Source of the DNA: JBBECJ01 sp963763325
Lineage (GTDB): Bacteria > Chloroflexota > Chloroflexia > Thermomicrobiales > CFX8
Reading direction: 5' to 3'
Assembly (NCBI GenBank): GCA_963763325.1
Contig: CAVXOL010000016.1
Coordinates: 1-37,139, forward strand
DNA: 37,139 nt
Of the stretch, positions 8,585 to 16,626 are shown one piece after another (positions within the stretch are counted from its first letter, which is position 1; every line of letters begins with the position of its first letter). Below the pieces are notes generated by a model. The model worked only from the letters and a program-made list of their open reading frames with translations. It ran no database searches and was not told where the DNA came from. A program made the position numbers and the translations under genes.

Positions 8585-8848
8585 CTACAGGAACGCCTCA
8601 TCAACATAGCACCAGCGCCAGTCTTCGCCCGGCTCGAACGACTGGACGATCGGGTGGCTGGTCGTGTGGAAATGCTTCGTAGCGTGCTTGTTCTTCGAGG
8701 AATCACAGCAGCCGACGTGGCCGCAGATGAGGCAGATTCGCAGGTGGACCCAACTATCACCGATCTTCAGACAGTCCTCACACCCCTGCGCGCTCGGCGT
8801 GACATCCTGAATCTGATCCTGGTGGGTGCACGGCTTGCGTCCCGACAT
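8585..8848 (-). CDS. UBP-type zinc-finger protein
   Basis: 87 residues from ATG 8848, preceded by AAGGAGAGGGG (8855-8865), which favours this start over ATG 8872. Motifs of the UBP zinc finger: CTHQDQI, GCEDCLKIGDSWVHLRICLI (Cys-x2-Cys), CGHVGCCDSSKNKHATKHFH and TSHPIVQSFEPGEDWRWCYV. All expected Cys and His ligands are present. In eukaryotes this fold binds the C-terminus of free ubiquitin. Stand-alone bacterial versions of about 90 residues are common in Actinobacteria and Chloroflexota, and their partner is unknown. The start is 20 nt after the stop of the DUF5996 gene, so the two are probably one operon. Confidence 0.85.
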   Translation of the reverse strand: MSGRKPCTHQDQIQDVTPSAQGCEDCLKIGDSWVHLRICLICGHVGCCDSSKNKHATKHFHTTSHPIVQSFEPGEDWRWCYVDEAFL

Positions 8849-8868
8849 CGCTGAACCCCTCTCCTTAC

Positions 8869-9816
8869 TCATCCGATTGCTGCCGGGTCGAACTCCAGCC
8901 TGGCCCGATCCCAACTCGCGCGATTGGCCGCGATCTCGTAGGTGCTCTCGAAGAAGTCGAGTATCGCCTGATGCGGGTCCGGGCTGCGGCGGATATCCTC
9001 ATACCGCAGGATGAACTCGCCCATCTGCGCATCATAATACGCCTCCGCCGGTCGAACCGACGCCTGAGCGTAGCCGTCCGGCTGGGGATAGCAGTACGCG
9101 TAGAAGGCTGGTTCGCCGAACGTCAGGCCACTCATCGCTGTGTTACCCGGCCAGAATCCGCAGGCGGCGTTTTCCTCATTCTCGGCCAGCTGCACGAACC
9201 TCGGCGCGGCCCGTGGTGGATCAGCCGGCCTGCCGGAGAATCGCGTCAGACTCAGGTCGAACGAACCCCAGAAGAACAACGGTGGGCTGCTCTTGCCGGT
9301 AAAGCGGACGTTGTACTGCTGGAGCACCTTCGTCGTCTCCAGCACGATCCGCCACCAGCGCGTGACGTACTCTGGATCGTAGTCCTGATGGACATCGTTG
9401 GTATCGCACGGAATGACGTGCGGCACCTCGACCGGGATCGGGTTGATCACGACCTGGATACCAAGCGTTGCGAGCGCGGCCATCAATTCAGCATAAAAGC
9501 CTGCGACCGTCTGCGGCCTGAGGGCCAGCGCCTTGATGCCACCGTCACTCGTGCTGACACAGAGCGTATGGTCGAGAAAGTCGAGGTCGATCTCGAACGA
9601 CCGCTCGCCGTAGGGGATGATGCCGGTTACCATCCCGCGTGCCGTCGGGTGCAGCCCGATGTGCCACCACTGATTGCGGTACGGCGTCAACTCCAGCGTG
9701 ATCTTGCCAATCACCTGCAGCCACATATGCAGCGTGTCCAGCGTCGCCTGCCACTCCGCCAGCGGAAGTGCGGGCCATCGCTCCGGTGCATGCCTCGCAT
9801 CATGGCGATCGAGCAT
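8869..9816 (-). CDS. DUF5996 family protein
   Basis: 315 residues from ATG 9816 with a GAGGAAGGG site. It shows the conserved pattern of DUF5996: ALPLAEWQATLDTLHMWLQV, ELTPYRNQWWHIGLHPTARG, FEIDLDFLDHTLCVSTSDGG, VVINPIPVEVPHVIPCDTND, HFWG-like PPLFFWGSFDLSLTRFSGR, and CGFWPGNTAMSGLTFGEPAF. The family is soluble, has no transmembrane helix and no established activity. The frame is open for about 100 codons upstream of ATG 9816, but that part crosses the nested palindrome at 9854-9942 and has no conserved character. It is upstream of, and probably co-transcribed with, the zinc-finger gene. Confidence 0.8.
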   Translation of the reverse strand: MLDRHDARHAPERWPALPLAEWQATLDTLHMWLQVIGKITLELTPYRNQWWHIGLHPTARGMVTGIIPYGERSFEIDLDFLDHTLCVSTSDGGIKALALRPQTVAGFYAELMAALATLGIQVVINPIPVEVPHVIPCDTNDVHQDYDPEYVTRWWRIVLETTKVLQQYNVRFTGKSSPPLFFWGSFDLSLTRFSGRPADPPRAAPRFVQLAENEENAACGFWPGNTAMSGLTFGEPAFYAYCYPQPDGYAQASVRPAEAYYDAQMGEFILRYEDIRRSPDPHQAILDFFESTYEIAANRASWDRARLEFDPAAIG

Positions 9817-9853
9817 CTCGATGACCCTTCCTCTGCCAGGGCCAGACGTGTTG

Positions 9854-9942
9854 ACTGAAACGCGAGTGATGCGAGATAGAGGCCCGGTAGCGCCGGTTGG
9901 CGCCGACCGGACCTCTATCAGACTTTGGCATCGCGTTTCAGT
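9854..9942. repeat. Nested long palindrome, non-coding
   Basis: Outer arms ACTGAAACGCG (9854-9864) and CGCGTTTCAGT (9932-9942), with GATGC/GCATC just inside. Inner arms GATAGAGG-CCCGGT (from 9875) and ACCGG-ACCTCTATC (to 9919) enclose a GGCGCC-containing loop. Together they would fold into one long imperfect hairpin of about 89 nt. It lies between the DUF5996 gene and the small secreted frame at 10008-10145. It may be a miniature mobile element or a structured leader. Confidence 0.7.
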
Positions 9943-10007
9943 AGTGTGCCAGGCACCCGTAGTGTTCCGGCAACCACGCCGCCAAACCGTGTCCACAACT
10001 GGGCGAG

Positions 10008-10145
10008 CTACAACCGACGCGTCAGTCCGCCGTGGCTCCTGCCGGCAACCACAGTAGCGGGGATCGGTGACACCACCAGAAGCATCGCGGTAGTGATCAG
10101 GAGCGTCGGACGCCAGCACGAACGGACGGTACCTGTCTGGTTCAT
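10008..10145 (-). CDS. Short secreted-peptide-like ORF, possibly truncated
   Basis: 45 codons from ATG 10145 (GAAGGGCGGG upstream): MNQTGTVRSCWRPTLLITTA, MLLVVSPIPATVVAG, then an Arg-rich end. The first 32 residues are a credible signal peptide (positive start, hydrophobic core, small residues before a likely cut). After TAG the same frame stays open for about 28 more codons (AQLWTRFGGVVAGTLRVPG). The gene may therefore be an interrupted secreted protein. No function can be suggested. Confidence 0.3.
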   Translation of the reverse strand: MNQTGTVRSCWRPTLLITTAMLLVVSPIPATVVAGRSHGGLTRRL

Positions 10146-10218
10146 TGAATCCCGCCCTTCGGAATCATAGATGGACGAATCAGGGAGCATCAGTGGCGAC
10201 AGCGTTCGATACTGTGAA

Positions 10219-11091
10219 TCAACCAGCCATCGAACCGGCGGGTGCGGCCATCTGGGCAGATCGAGCGTTTGTCGCATGTTCGACCGCCCAGTCGAGGGCA
10301 TAGTCGGCAACCGCTTCCCAGCCTGGTTCGCCGGCCGTGAAGTGGGACCGGCCCGGGAACTCGTGGTAGTCGGTAATTGCGTTCGATTTGCGGTAGTGGT
10401 TGGCATTCGACTTGTTGACCGCCGGTGGCATGATGTGGTCCTCACCACCCGAGATGAAGAGCAACGGCGCGCGGTCGTCGTTCTTGAAGTTCACGTAGGC
10501 TTCCTGTGGGCCTGGCTGGAAGTTGGCCAGCACACCGGTCCAGACGATCCGCGCCGGCGCCGGAATGTAGTAGCGCTCGTAAATCTTCTCCGACTCTTCC
10601 TCACTGAGCGTGTTGGTGAAGGCGTAGTGGAATTGCTCGTGGGTGAACGGCGCGAGCCCGTCGCGGTTGCCCGGGTGGCGCAGGACCGGGAAGATCGCCT
10701 TGATCTGCGACGGTGGCGTCACCTTGACACCTTCCGGCGGCGCGGAGTTGATTGCGACGCCCGCCGCGCCATACCCACGGTCGAGCAGGAGCTGGACGAG
10801 TGTCCCACCGAACGAGTGGCCAATCAGGATCGGCTTGCTCGCCAGCGGCGCGACAATCGATTCCAGGTGCGCGACCGTCTTCGCAACCGACAGCACCTCA
10901 ATTGGGGACGAGTCGGCCCGCAACGCCTCGACTTCGACCTCGAATCCGGGGAATGCCGGCGCGAGGACGGTGAAGCCACGGTTCGAGTAATACTCGACCC
11001 AGTGCTCCCAACTGCGCGGCGTCATCCATAATCCATGAATCAATACGATCGTGTCGGGGGCCATTGTCTCGAACGTTCCGTTGACCGACAT
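10219..11091 (-). CDS. Alpha/beta-hydrolase
   Basis: 290 residues from ATG 11091 with a GAGAGGAG site 7 nt upstream. The alpha/beta-hydrolase fold is complete: oxyanion loop VLIHGLWMTPRSWEHW, nucleophile elbow ILIGHSFGGTLVQLLL (Ser93), catalytic Asp in LLFISGGEDHIMPP, catalytic His in EFPGRSHFTAGEPGW. The order fits the non-heme peroxidase/arylesterase-like branch of soluble hydrolases. No signal peptide. The substrate cannot be read from sequence. About 225 nt separate it from the regulator upstream, so it probably has its own promoter. Confidence 0.85.
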   Translation of the reverse strand: MSVNGTFETMAPDTIVLIHGLWMTPRSWEHWVEYYSNRGFTVLAPAFPGFEVEVEALRADSSPIEVLSVAKTVAHLESIVAPLASKPILIGHSFGGTLVQLLLDRGYGAAGVAINSAPPEGVKVTPPSQIKAIFPVLRHPGNRDGLAPFTHEQFHYAFTNTLSEEESEKIYERYYIPAPARIVWTGVLANFQPGPQEAYVNFKNDDRAPLLFISGGEDHIMPPAVNKSNANHYRKSNAITDYHEFPGRSHFTAGEPGWEAVADYALDWAVEHATNARSAQMAAPAGSMAG

Positions 11092-11280
11092 CTGGTGCTC
11101 CTCTCGGCTACCTGAGCGCATCGATAACGACCTGCCCGGGCAAATTCCGTTCGCCACCGATGCTGGGCGTTTCGGTGTTGCCGGGTCACTGATCATGTTG
11201 AGGCCGTGGCGCGGAGAGGACACCGTGAGAGTTACCCGACTCGACATACGCGATTATCAGGTAGCGCAATCAGGCCGGCA

Positions 11281-11298
11281 CCGCGTATATCTACGCGG
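11281..11298. other. Hairpin in the 11092-11316 intergenic gap
   Basis: CCGCGTA-TATC-TACGCGG forms a perfect 7-bp stem with a 4-nt loop, 19 nt beyond the stop of the LuxR regulator. There is no T-run on either strand. The rest of the gap shows nothing recognisable. Confidence 0.35.
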
Positions 11299-11316
11299 AT
11301 GCTCCCGTCGTCAACG

Positions 11317-13772
11317 TCAGGCGAGGCCGTTGCGGACGGCCCAGGCGGCAGCCGCCGTTCGCGAATCGACACCAAGCTTGCCGAGCAGATTGGTGACGTG
11401 GCCCCCGACAGTCCGTGGACTGATGAAGAGTGCCTCGGCGATCTCGCGGTCGGTCAGACCACCGGCCAGCAGCAGAAGGACTTCACGCTCGCGCGGGGTC
11501 AACCCGGCCGGCAGGGCTGAAACCTCGCCGGGGTCAATCTGATCCGCCAGCCCGGACGGGTTGACGGCTGCCAATGCCCCGGTCGCGATCGTCATCGGTG
11601 GCAACACCGCTCCGTCAGCCCAGGCGCCTGCGAATGCTTCTGGCGAGAGAGCTGCTTGCGCGAGTGCGAGGCCGCGATCGTGGGCCGGACGCTCCCAGTC
11701 TTCGACCGGTGCGCCAACCTGCTCGTGTAGCGTAGCGGCGGCCCCATACAGGCGCGCTGCATGGATCGCCTGCCCCCGATTCGCGCAGAGGATGGCGATT
11801 CCGACCAGCGTCTCGGCCAGGAACCGACGGTCTCCATGCGTCTGGGCAAGTCCGAGGCTCTCCTGATAACAGGCGATGGCTCGCTGAACGTCACCGGCTT
11901 CACGCGCCAGATCGCCGAGATAGCGGAGTGTGTCGCCCATACCCCAGGCGAACCCGAGCACCCGTTGCTGCCGGAGCGCGTCTTCGAGGTAGGCAGTTGC
12001 AGTCAGCAGATCGCCTCGCGCCAGTGCGATCTGGCCCAGGTTAGCGCAGACCAGGCTGACGAACGGCGATTCAGCATCGTCACCAGTCTCGCTCCGCCGC
12101 GCCAGATCGAGCGCATCTACGGTCAGCGTTGCCGCGCGATCGAAGTTGCCGCGCTGGAGCTCAACCTGCCCCATACCTTGCAGTGCCATCGCCGTCGCGT
12201 CCGAGTCGCCAGCCGATTGTGCGTTCGTCAGCGCCTCGGCCAGCAGTGCTGCGGCTGCGTCGCTCTCGTTCTGAGAACGCGCGAGCCAGGCAGCTGCAAG
12301 CAATGCCCGTGTCCGAGCGGCCGATGGCGACTCGGACACTCTGACTGAGGGTGCCATCCAGCCAGCGTCGGCCCTCGTGGAAATGTCCGTGAACGGTCCA
12401 GTAATTGGCCATCGCCCGGGAAAGCCGAAGGCTGATGTCGTCAGCCCCGAACTCCGCCGCCCAGGACAGGGCTGCTCGAACGTTGTCGTGCATGCTGTCC
12501 ATGCGAACGAGTACCCGATAGTAGTTGGGGCCGAAGAACTCTTCGATAGGCATTCTCAACGAACTCAAGGGCGTACGCAGCATGCGCCGCCCGGACGATC
12601 TGATCTTCGTCGCTGGAGGCCAATTGCTCGATCCCGAACTCGCGGATCGTCTCCAGCATCTGATAGCGCACTTCGCCAGCGATTGGCGTGGCGACGTGCT
12701 GCAGCAGGCTCTTGTCGAGCAGCGAGGCGATACTATCGAGGACGTACAGCGGCAGTGAGAGGGCCGGGTTAGTCGCCTGGCTTTCTCCCCGGCCAGTGAC
12801 GACACGACAGACCGCGTCGACCGCTTCCAGATCGAATCCACCCACAAACACCGAGAGCCGACGAAACATCATCCGTTCCGTATCATCGAGCAGATCGTAG
12901 CTCCACCCGATCGCGTTGTGCATGGTGCGGAGCCGGTCAGGCTGGTCACGGGCGCCGCTCGTCAGCAGCGGCAGGACATGTCCAAGCCGCGCCAGCAACA
13001 CCGCTGGCGGAAGCGCCCGGATGCGAGCGGCAGCCAGCTCGATCGCCAGCGGCAACCCATCCAGCCTCCGACAGATCATTTCGACATCGCCCCGGTTGTC
13101 CTCGGTCAATCTGAAAACAGGGGTGACCGCCTGCGCCCGTGCCACAAAGAGCTGGACGGCTGGGGAAATTGCGTCTCCCACATCAGATGACTGCGCCTCT
13201 GACGGAGAGGTTGTCGAGAGCGGCGCGACCGGCACCTGTTGCTCGTCTGTAATGCGCAGAACGACGCGGCTGGTGGCCAGTACACGGAGCGATGGGCAGT
13301 CAGCCAGCAGATGGGCGATTGACGGGGCGGCATCGATGACCTGCTCGACGTTGTCCAGCAGCAGCAGGAGGTGGCGAGGCTGGAGGTATCCAACCAGCCG
13401 TTCGAGGATCGGCTGGCTCCCGGTGTCACGCACGCCACAGGCATTGGCGATCGTCGGCAGCACGAGTGCTGGGTCCCGCAACGCGTCGAGCGGCACGAAG
13501 ACAACACCGTTGGCGAAGCTCGGCGCAACCCTGGCCGCGATTGCCAACGCGAGGCGCGTCTTGCCAACCCCACCCGGCCCGGACAGCGTGACCAGCGGCA
13601 CATCATCGCGCAGCAGCAACTCGCTGGCGACGGCGATATCCTGCTCGCGGCCGATCAGCGGGGTGCGTGGGATCGGGAGCATTCGTGACGGGGCAGCAGC
13701 AGACGCCGGAGGACGGACAATCCCCAGCTGCGGGCGGTTTGGCGTCGGTCCGTTGTCCATCGCTCGCGTCAC
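11317..13772 (-). pseudogene. ATPase-type LuxR family transcriptional regulator, two frame breaks
   Basis: One protein of about 815 residues read over three frames. Residues 1-400 hold the ATPase: GREQDIAVASELLL, P-loop LSGPGGVGKTRLALAIA (65-73), LLLLLDNVEQVIDAAP (Walker B-like), VLATSRVVLRI, and DGLPLAIELAAARIRALPP of the winged-helix linker. Near 12560 the frame shifts to EEFFGPNYYRVLVRMDSMHD. Near 12345 it shifts to a TPR-like helical region (ALQGMGQVELQRGNFDRAAT, DTLRYLGDLAREAGDVQRAI). The C-terminus is a LuxR helix-turn-helix: LTPREREVLLLLAGGLTDRE, IAEALFISPRTVGGHVTNLL. The start is GTG 13772 or ATG 13760. Ligand and targets are unknown. It is divergent from the cysteine-synthase-like gene at 13918, a possible target. 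Confidence 0.85.
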
Positions 13773-13917
13773 TCACTCTGGATGCTCGAAGGCGCGATCC
13801 ATCGATCGGTACCGTACACGCGCTATCGTTACTGTCAAGCCGATGACGCAAGCATTCAGTACCATCATGATCGGTGTTTCACTCCGTCTACTACCGTAAC
13901 AGGAAGAGGATTCAGGC

Positions 13918-15003
13918 ATGCCCGTATGCTCCTCAACACTTGAGGCGATCGGCAACACCCCGGTTGTCGAGCTTCGCTCTGTCCTCCCGGCCGGCAGTGC
14001 TCGTGTTCTGGTCAAGCTTGAGGGTCTGAACCCAACCGGCTCCTACAAGGATCGGATGGCGCTGGCTATGATTGACGGTGCCGAGCGGCGCGGCGACCTT
14101 CGTCCCGGCATGACGGTGATCGAGTTCACCGGCGGCAGTACCGGCTCATCGCTGGCGTTCGTCTGTGCCGTCAAGGGATATCCGTTTCGAGTCGTCTCGT
14201 CCGACGCGTTCGCGCAGGAGAAGCTCGCGACGATGGCCGCATTCGGCGCCGAGGTGACGGTCATCCCCAGCCACGGCAAGGGCATCACCGCCGACCTGAT
14301 GCGGCAGATGCGCGAGGCCGTGATGGAGATGGACGCGTCGGACGCAACCTACTGGACGCGACAGTTCGAGAACGAGGACGCGAAGCTCGGCTACGCGACG
14401 ATCGGCGAGGAACTGCTTCGACAGGTCGATGGTCCAATCGACGTCTACTGCGGCGGCATCGGCACAGCCGGGATGCTGATGGGTGTCTCGACCGCGCTGA
14501 AGCAGGCTCAGCAGCAGACCCGCATCATCGGGCTGGAACCGGCCTCGTCGCCGGTTCTCTCCAGCGGCATCTCAGGTGCCCACTCGATCGAAGGCGTCGG
14601 TGTCGGCTTCCGGCCGCCATTGCTGAGCGATGATCTCTATGATGAGGTCCGCGCGATTGAGGAGGCAGCGGCACGCGAGATGGCGCGCCGTCTGGCTCGT
14701 GAGGAAGGCATCTTCGCTGGCACCTCATCTGGAATGAACGTCGCCGGCGCGATTCAGATCGCGCAGGAACTCGGCGCCGGACGAACGGTCGCTACCGTCG
14801 CCATCGATACCGGCCTGAAGTATCTGGCCGGAGATCTGTACCGGACGGGTAAATCGTGGGACTCAGGAATCGGGGACATCGAAAGGACGCATGTCCGTTC
14901 CGAACATCCCCGATTCCCGAGTCCCGAGTCCCGACCTACCCCGTCGTGCCGACCGTCCCGAGGCGCTTGCCAAGCTCGTCGAAGCACTCGGCGAGGACGC
15001 TGA
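13918..15003 (+). CDS. Cysteine-synthase-family PLP enzyme
   Basis: ATG 13918 with an AGGAAGAGG site. Fold-type II PLP enzyme: IGNTPVVELRSVLP, GLNPTGSYKDRMALAMIDG (PLP Lys44), IEFTGGSTGSSLAFVCAVKG (phosphate/substrate loop), GGIGTAGMLMGVSTALK (glycine-rich PLP phosphate site), EGIFAGTSSGMNVAGAIQIA, and TVATVAIDTGLKYLAGDLYR. It would form cysteine from an activated serine and sulfide, or do a related beta-replacement. The SYKDRMA variant is the branch often annotated simply as 'cysteine synthase family'. The natural end is probably near 14850. The annotated frame instead runs through the inverted repeat into DNA antisense to the aminotransferase, because the TAA of GACGGGTAA is one frame away. 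A one-base indel may hide the true stop. Confidence 0.85.
   Translation: MPVCSSTLEAIGNTPVVELRSVLPAGSARVLVKLEGLNPTGSYKDRMALAMIDGAERRGDLRPGMTVIEFTGGSTGSSLAFVCAVKGYPFRVVSSDAFAQEKLATMAAFGAEVTVIPSHGKGITADLMRQMREAVMEMDASDATYWTRQFENEDAKLGYATIGEELLRQVDGPIDVYCGGIGTAGMLMGVSTALKQAQQQTRIIGLEPASSPVLSSGISGAHSIEGVGVGFRPPLLSDDLYDEVRAIEEAAAREMARRLAREEGIFAGTSSGMNVAGAIQIAQELGAGRTVATVAIDTGLKYLAGDLYRTGKSWDSGIGDIERTHVRSEHPRFPSPESRPTPSCRPSRGACQARRSTRRGR
14858..14928. terminator. Terminator-like inverted repeat between convergent genes
   Basis: GGGACTCAGGAATCGGGGA (from 14858) pairs with TCCCCGATTCCCGAGTCCC (to about 14925). The loop contains GAAAGGACGC, as in the structure at 4491-4550. It lies just where the cysteine-synthase-like gene should end and before the convergent aminotransferase stop (14936). 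Confidence 0.6.
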
Positions 15004-16418
15004 CGACGTAGTCGCACTCCTCTTTCGTCACGACCAGCGGCGGGCAGAGCTGGGTGGTCGGGTCGTTGCGGCCATCGTTGCGCAGGATCAGGCCGCGCTC
15101 CAGCATCTTGTCGGACATCCACTCGAGCACGTCGGCTTTGGCCGGCGACGCCTTCGTCTGCTTGTCGGCCACCATCTCGATCCCGAGGAAGAGACCAGCG
15201 CCACGAATGTCGCCGACGTTCGGGATGCTCGCCGAGGGCGGCCTGCAGTTCTCCTTGCAGGTAGGCGCCCATCTGCTTCGCCTTCCCGGGCAGATCCTCC
15301 TCCAGCATGATGTCGAGGTTGGCAATCGCGGCGGCGCAGGCGACCGGGTGGCCGCCGAAGGTCAGACCGTGCTGGAAGCCGTACTTGCGGGCGGCGTTGA
15401 CCGGCGCCGGCAGATCGTCGCTGCCCTCCTGGGCGAATGTGTCGGCGACCGACTTGCGGACGAGGACCGCGCCGAGCGGGGCATACGATGAGGTGATGCC
15501 CTTGGCGGTCGTGATGACATCCGGCTCGACGCCGAAGTAGGTCGAGCCGAACAGCTCGCCGAGGCGGCCGAAGCCGCAGATGACCTCGTCCATGATCATC
15601 AGGATGCCGGTCTCGTCGCAGAGCTTGCGGATCTTCTTGAAGTAGTCCATCGAGCCTGGCGGAATGCAACCACCGGCGTTCTGAACCGGCTCAGTGATGA
15701 TGGCCGCGACCTGGTCCGGCCCCTCGAACTCGACCAGCCGCTCGATCTCGTCGTAGCACATCAGGTTACAGGCCGGGGCATCCTTGCAATACGGGCAGCG
15801 ATACCGGTGCGACATCGGCGCATGGCGAGCACCCGGCACGAGCGGGCCGAACGGGGCACGCGCTCCGGTCAGGCCGTTGACCGAGAGCGCGCCGATCGTC
15901 GTCCCATGGTAGGCAACGCGGCGCGAGATCGTCTTCCAGCGATGCGGGAAGCCGCTGGCCGTCTGGTACTGCTTGGCCAGCTTGAGCGCCGTCTCAACCG
16001 ACTCGGAGCCGCCAGAGGTGAAGAAGACACGGGCGTTGCCACCCAGCGGAGCCAGGTCGCCGAGCCGGTCAGCCAACACAGCGGCCGGGACACTGGCGTA
16101 GCCGAATGGGTTGACGAACGGCATCGCTTCGAGCTGGGCCATCATCGCCTCGGCGATCCTGCGCTGCCCATAGCCGGCGTTGACCGAGTAAATGCCAGCC
16201 AGGAAGTCGAGGTACGACTTGCCGTCCTGGTCCCAGACGGTCGTGCCTTCGCCCTTGACCAGGACGAGCGGACGCGTCTCGGGGTTCTCGTAGTCGGACA
16301 TCTGGGTGAAGTGGAGCCAGAGATTGTCGCGAATGGCCTCCCGAATCCGCTGGCTGTCGTATCCGGGAGCCAGCTCGTCGCCACTTGTCGTGCCGGGAAC
16401 AGTCGGTGCTGCCGTCAT
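14936..16418 (-). pseudogene. Class III (aspartate-family/omega) aminotransferase, one frame break
   Basis: About 494 residues from ATG 16418 (CAGGAGAC upstream). PLP-dependent class III aminotransferase: GEGTTVWDQDGKSYLDFLAG, VFFTSGGSESVETALKLAKQ, RRVAYHGTTIGALSVNGLTG, ILMIMDEVICGFGRLGELFG (Asp that binds the PLP nitrogen), VITTAKGITSSYAPLGAVLV (PLP Lys306), and LTFGGHPVACAAAIANLDIM. At about 15222 one extra base breaks the frame. After repair the end reads VGDIRGAGLFLGIEMVADKQ ... NDPTTQLCPPLVVTKEECDY and stops at 14936. A Cys cluster (CPYCKDAPACNLMC), common in this subgroup, may bind metal. It moves an amino group between an omega-amine or amino acid and a keto acid; the precise substrate is unknown. 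Confidence 0.88.
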
Positions 16419-16555
16419 CTGGATGTCTCCTGTCTGCTGCGATCAAGTTCATGCAGAGTAGCACCAGACACCGATCCACGCGATAGCCACTCCGAAGCGC
16501 GCGATTGGGAAACATTCGCTGTGAACAGCAGGTGGTTGAGCCGCTCAATTCGCTC

Positions 16556-16584
16556 TTGCGGCCTGAGAGACAAGGTTGCATAAT
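16556..16584 (+). promoter_or_regulatory. Sigma-70-like promoter for the CAP-domain protein gene
   Basis: TTGCGG (16556-16561) and CATAAT (16579-16584) are separated by 17 nt. A transcript would start near 16591, 36 nt before GTG 16627. This argues against the upstream TTG at 16576 as start, since it would lie inside the promoter. Confidence 0.5.
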
Positions 16585-16626
16585 AGCGCGACTTGTCGAT
16601 CGCGGATTACGGCTCACGGAGGGAAT

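Noticed and set aside
8971..9858. Long plus-strand open frame antisense to the DUF5996 gene
   Set aside because: A shadow of high-GC coding DNA. The minus strand has the conserved protein and ribosome site.
14860..15003. C-terminal extension of the cysteine-synthase-like protein
   Set aside because: It runs through a terminator-like palindrome and antisense to the aminotransferase. The family normally ends near GDLYR, so a hidden stop one frame away is more likely.
16576..16626. TTG 16576 as start of the CAP-domain protein
   Set aside because: It lies inside the -10 region of a good promoter, and the added 17 residues precede a normal signal peptide. GTG 16627 has GGAGG.
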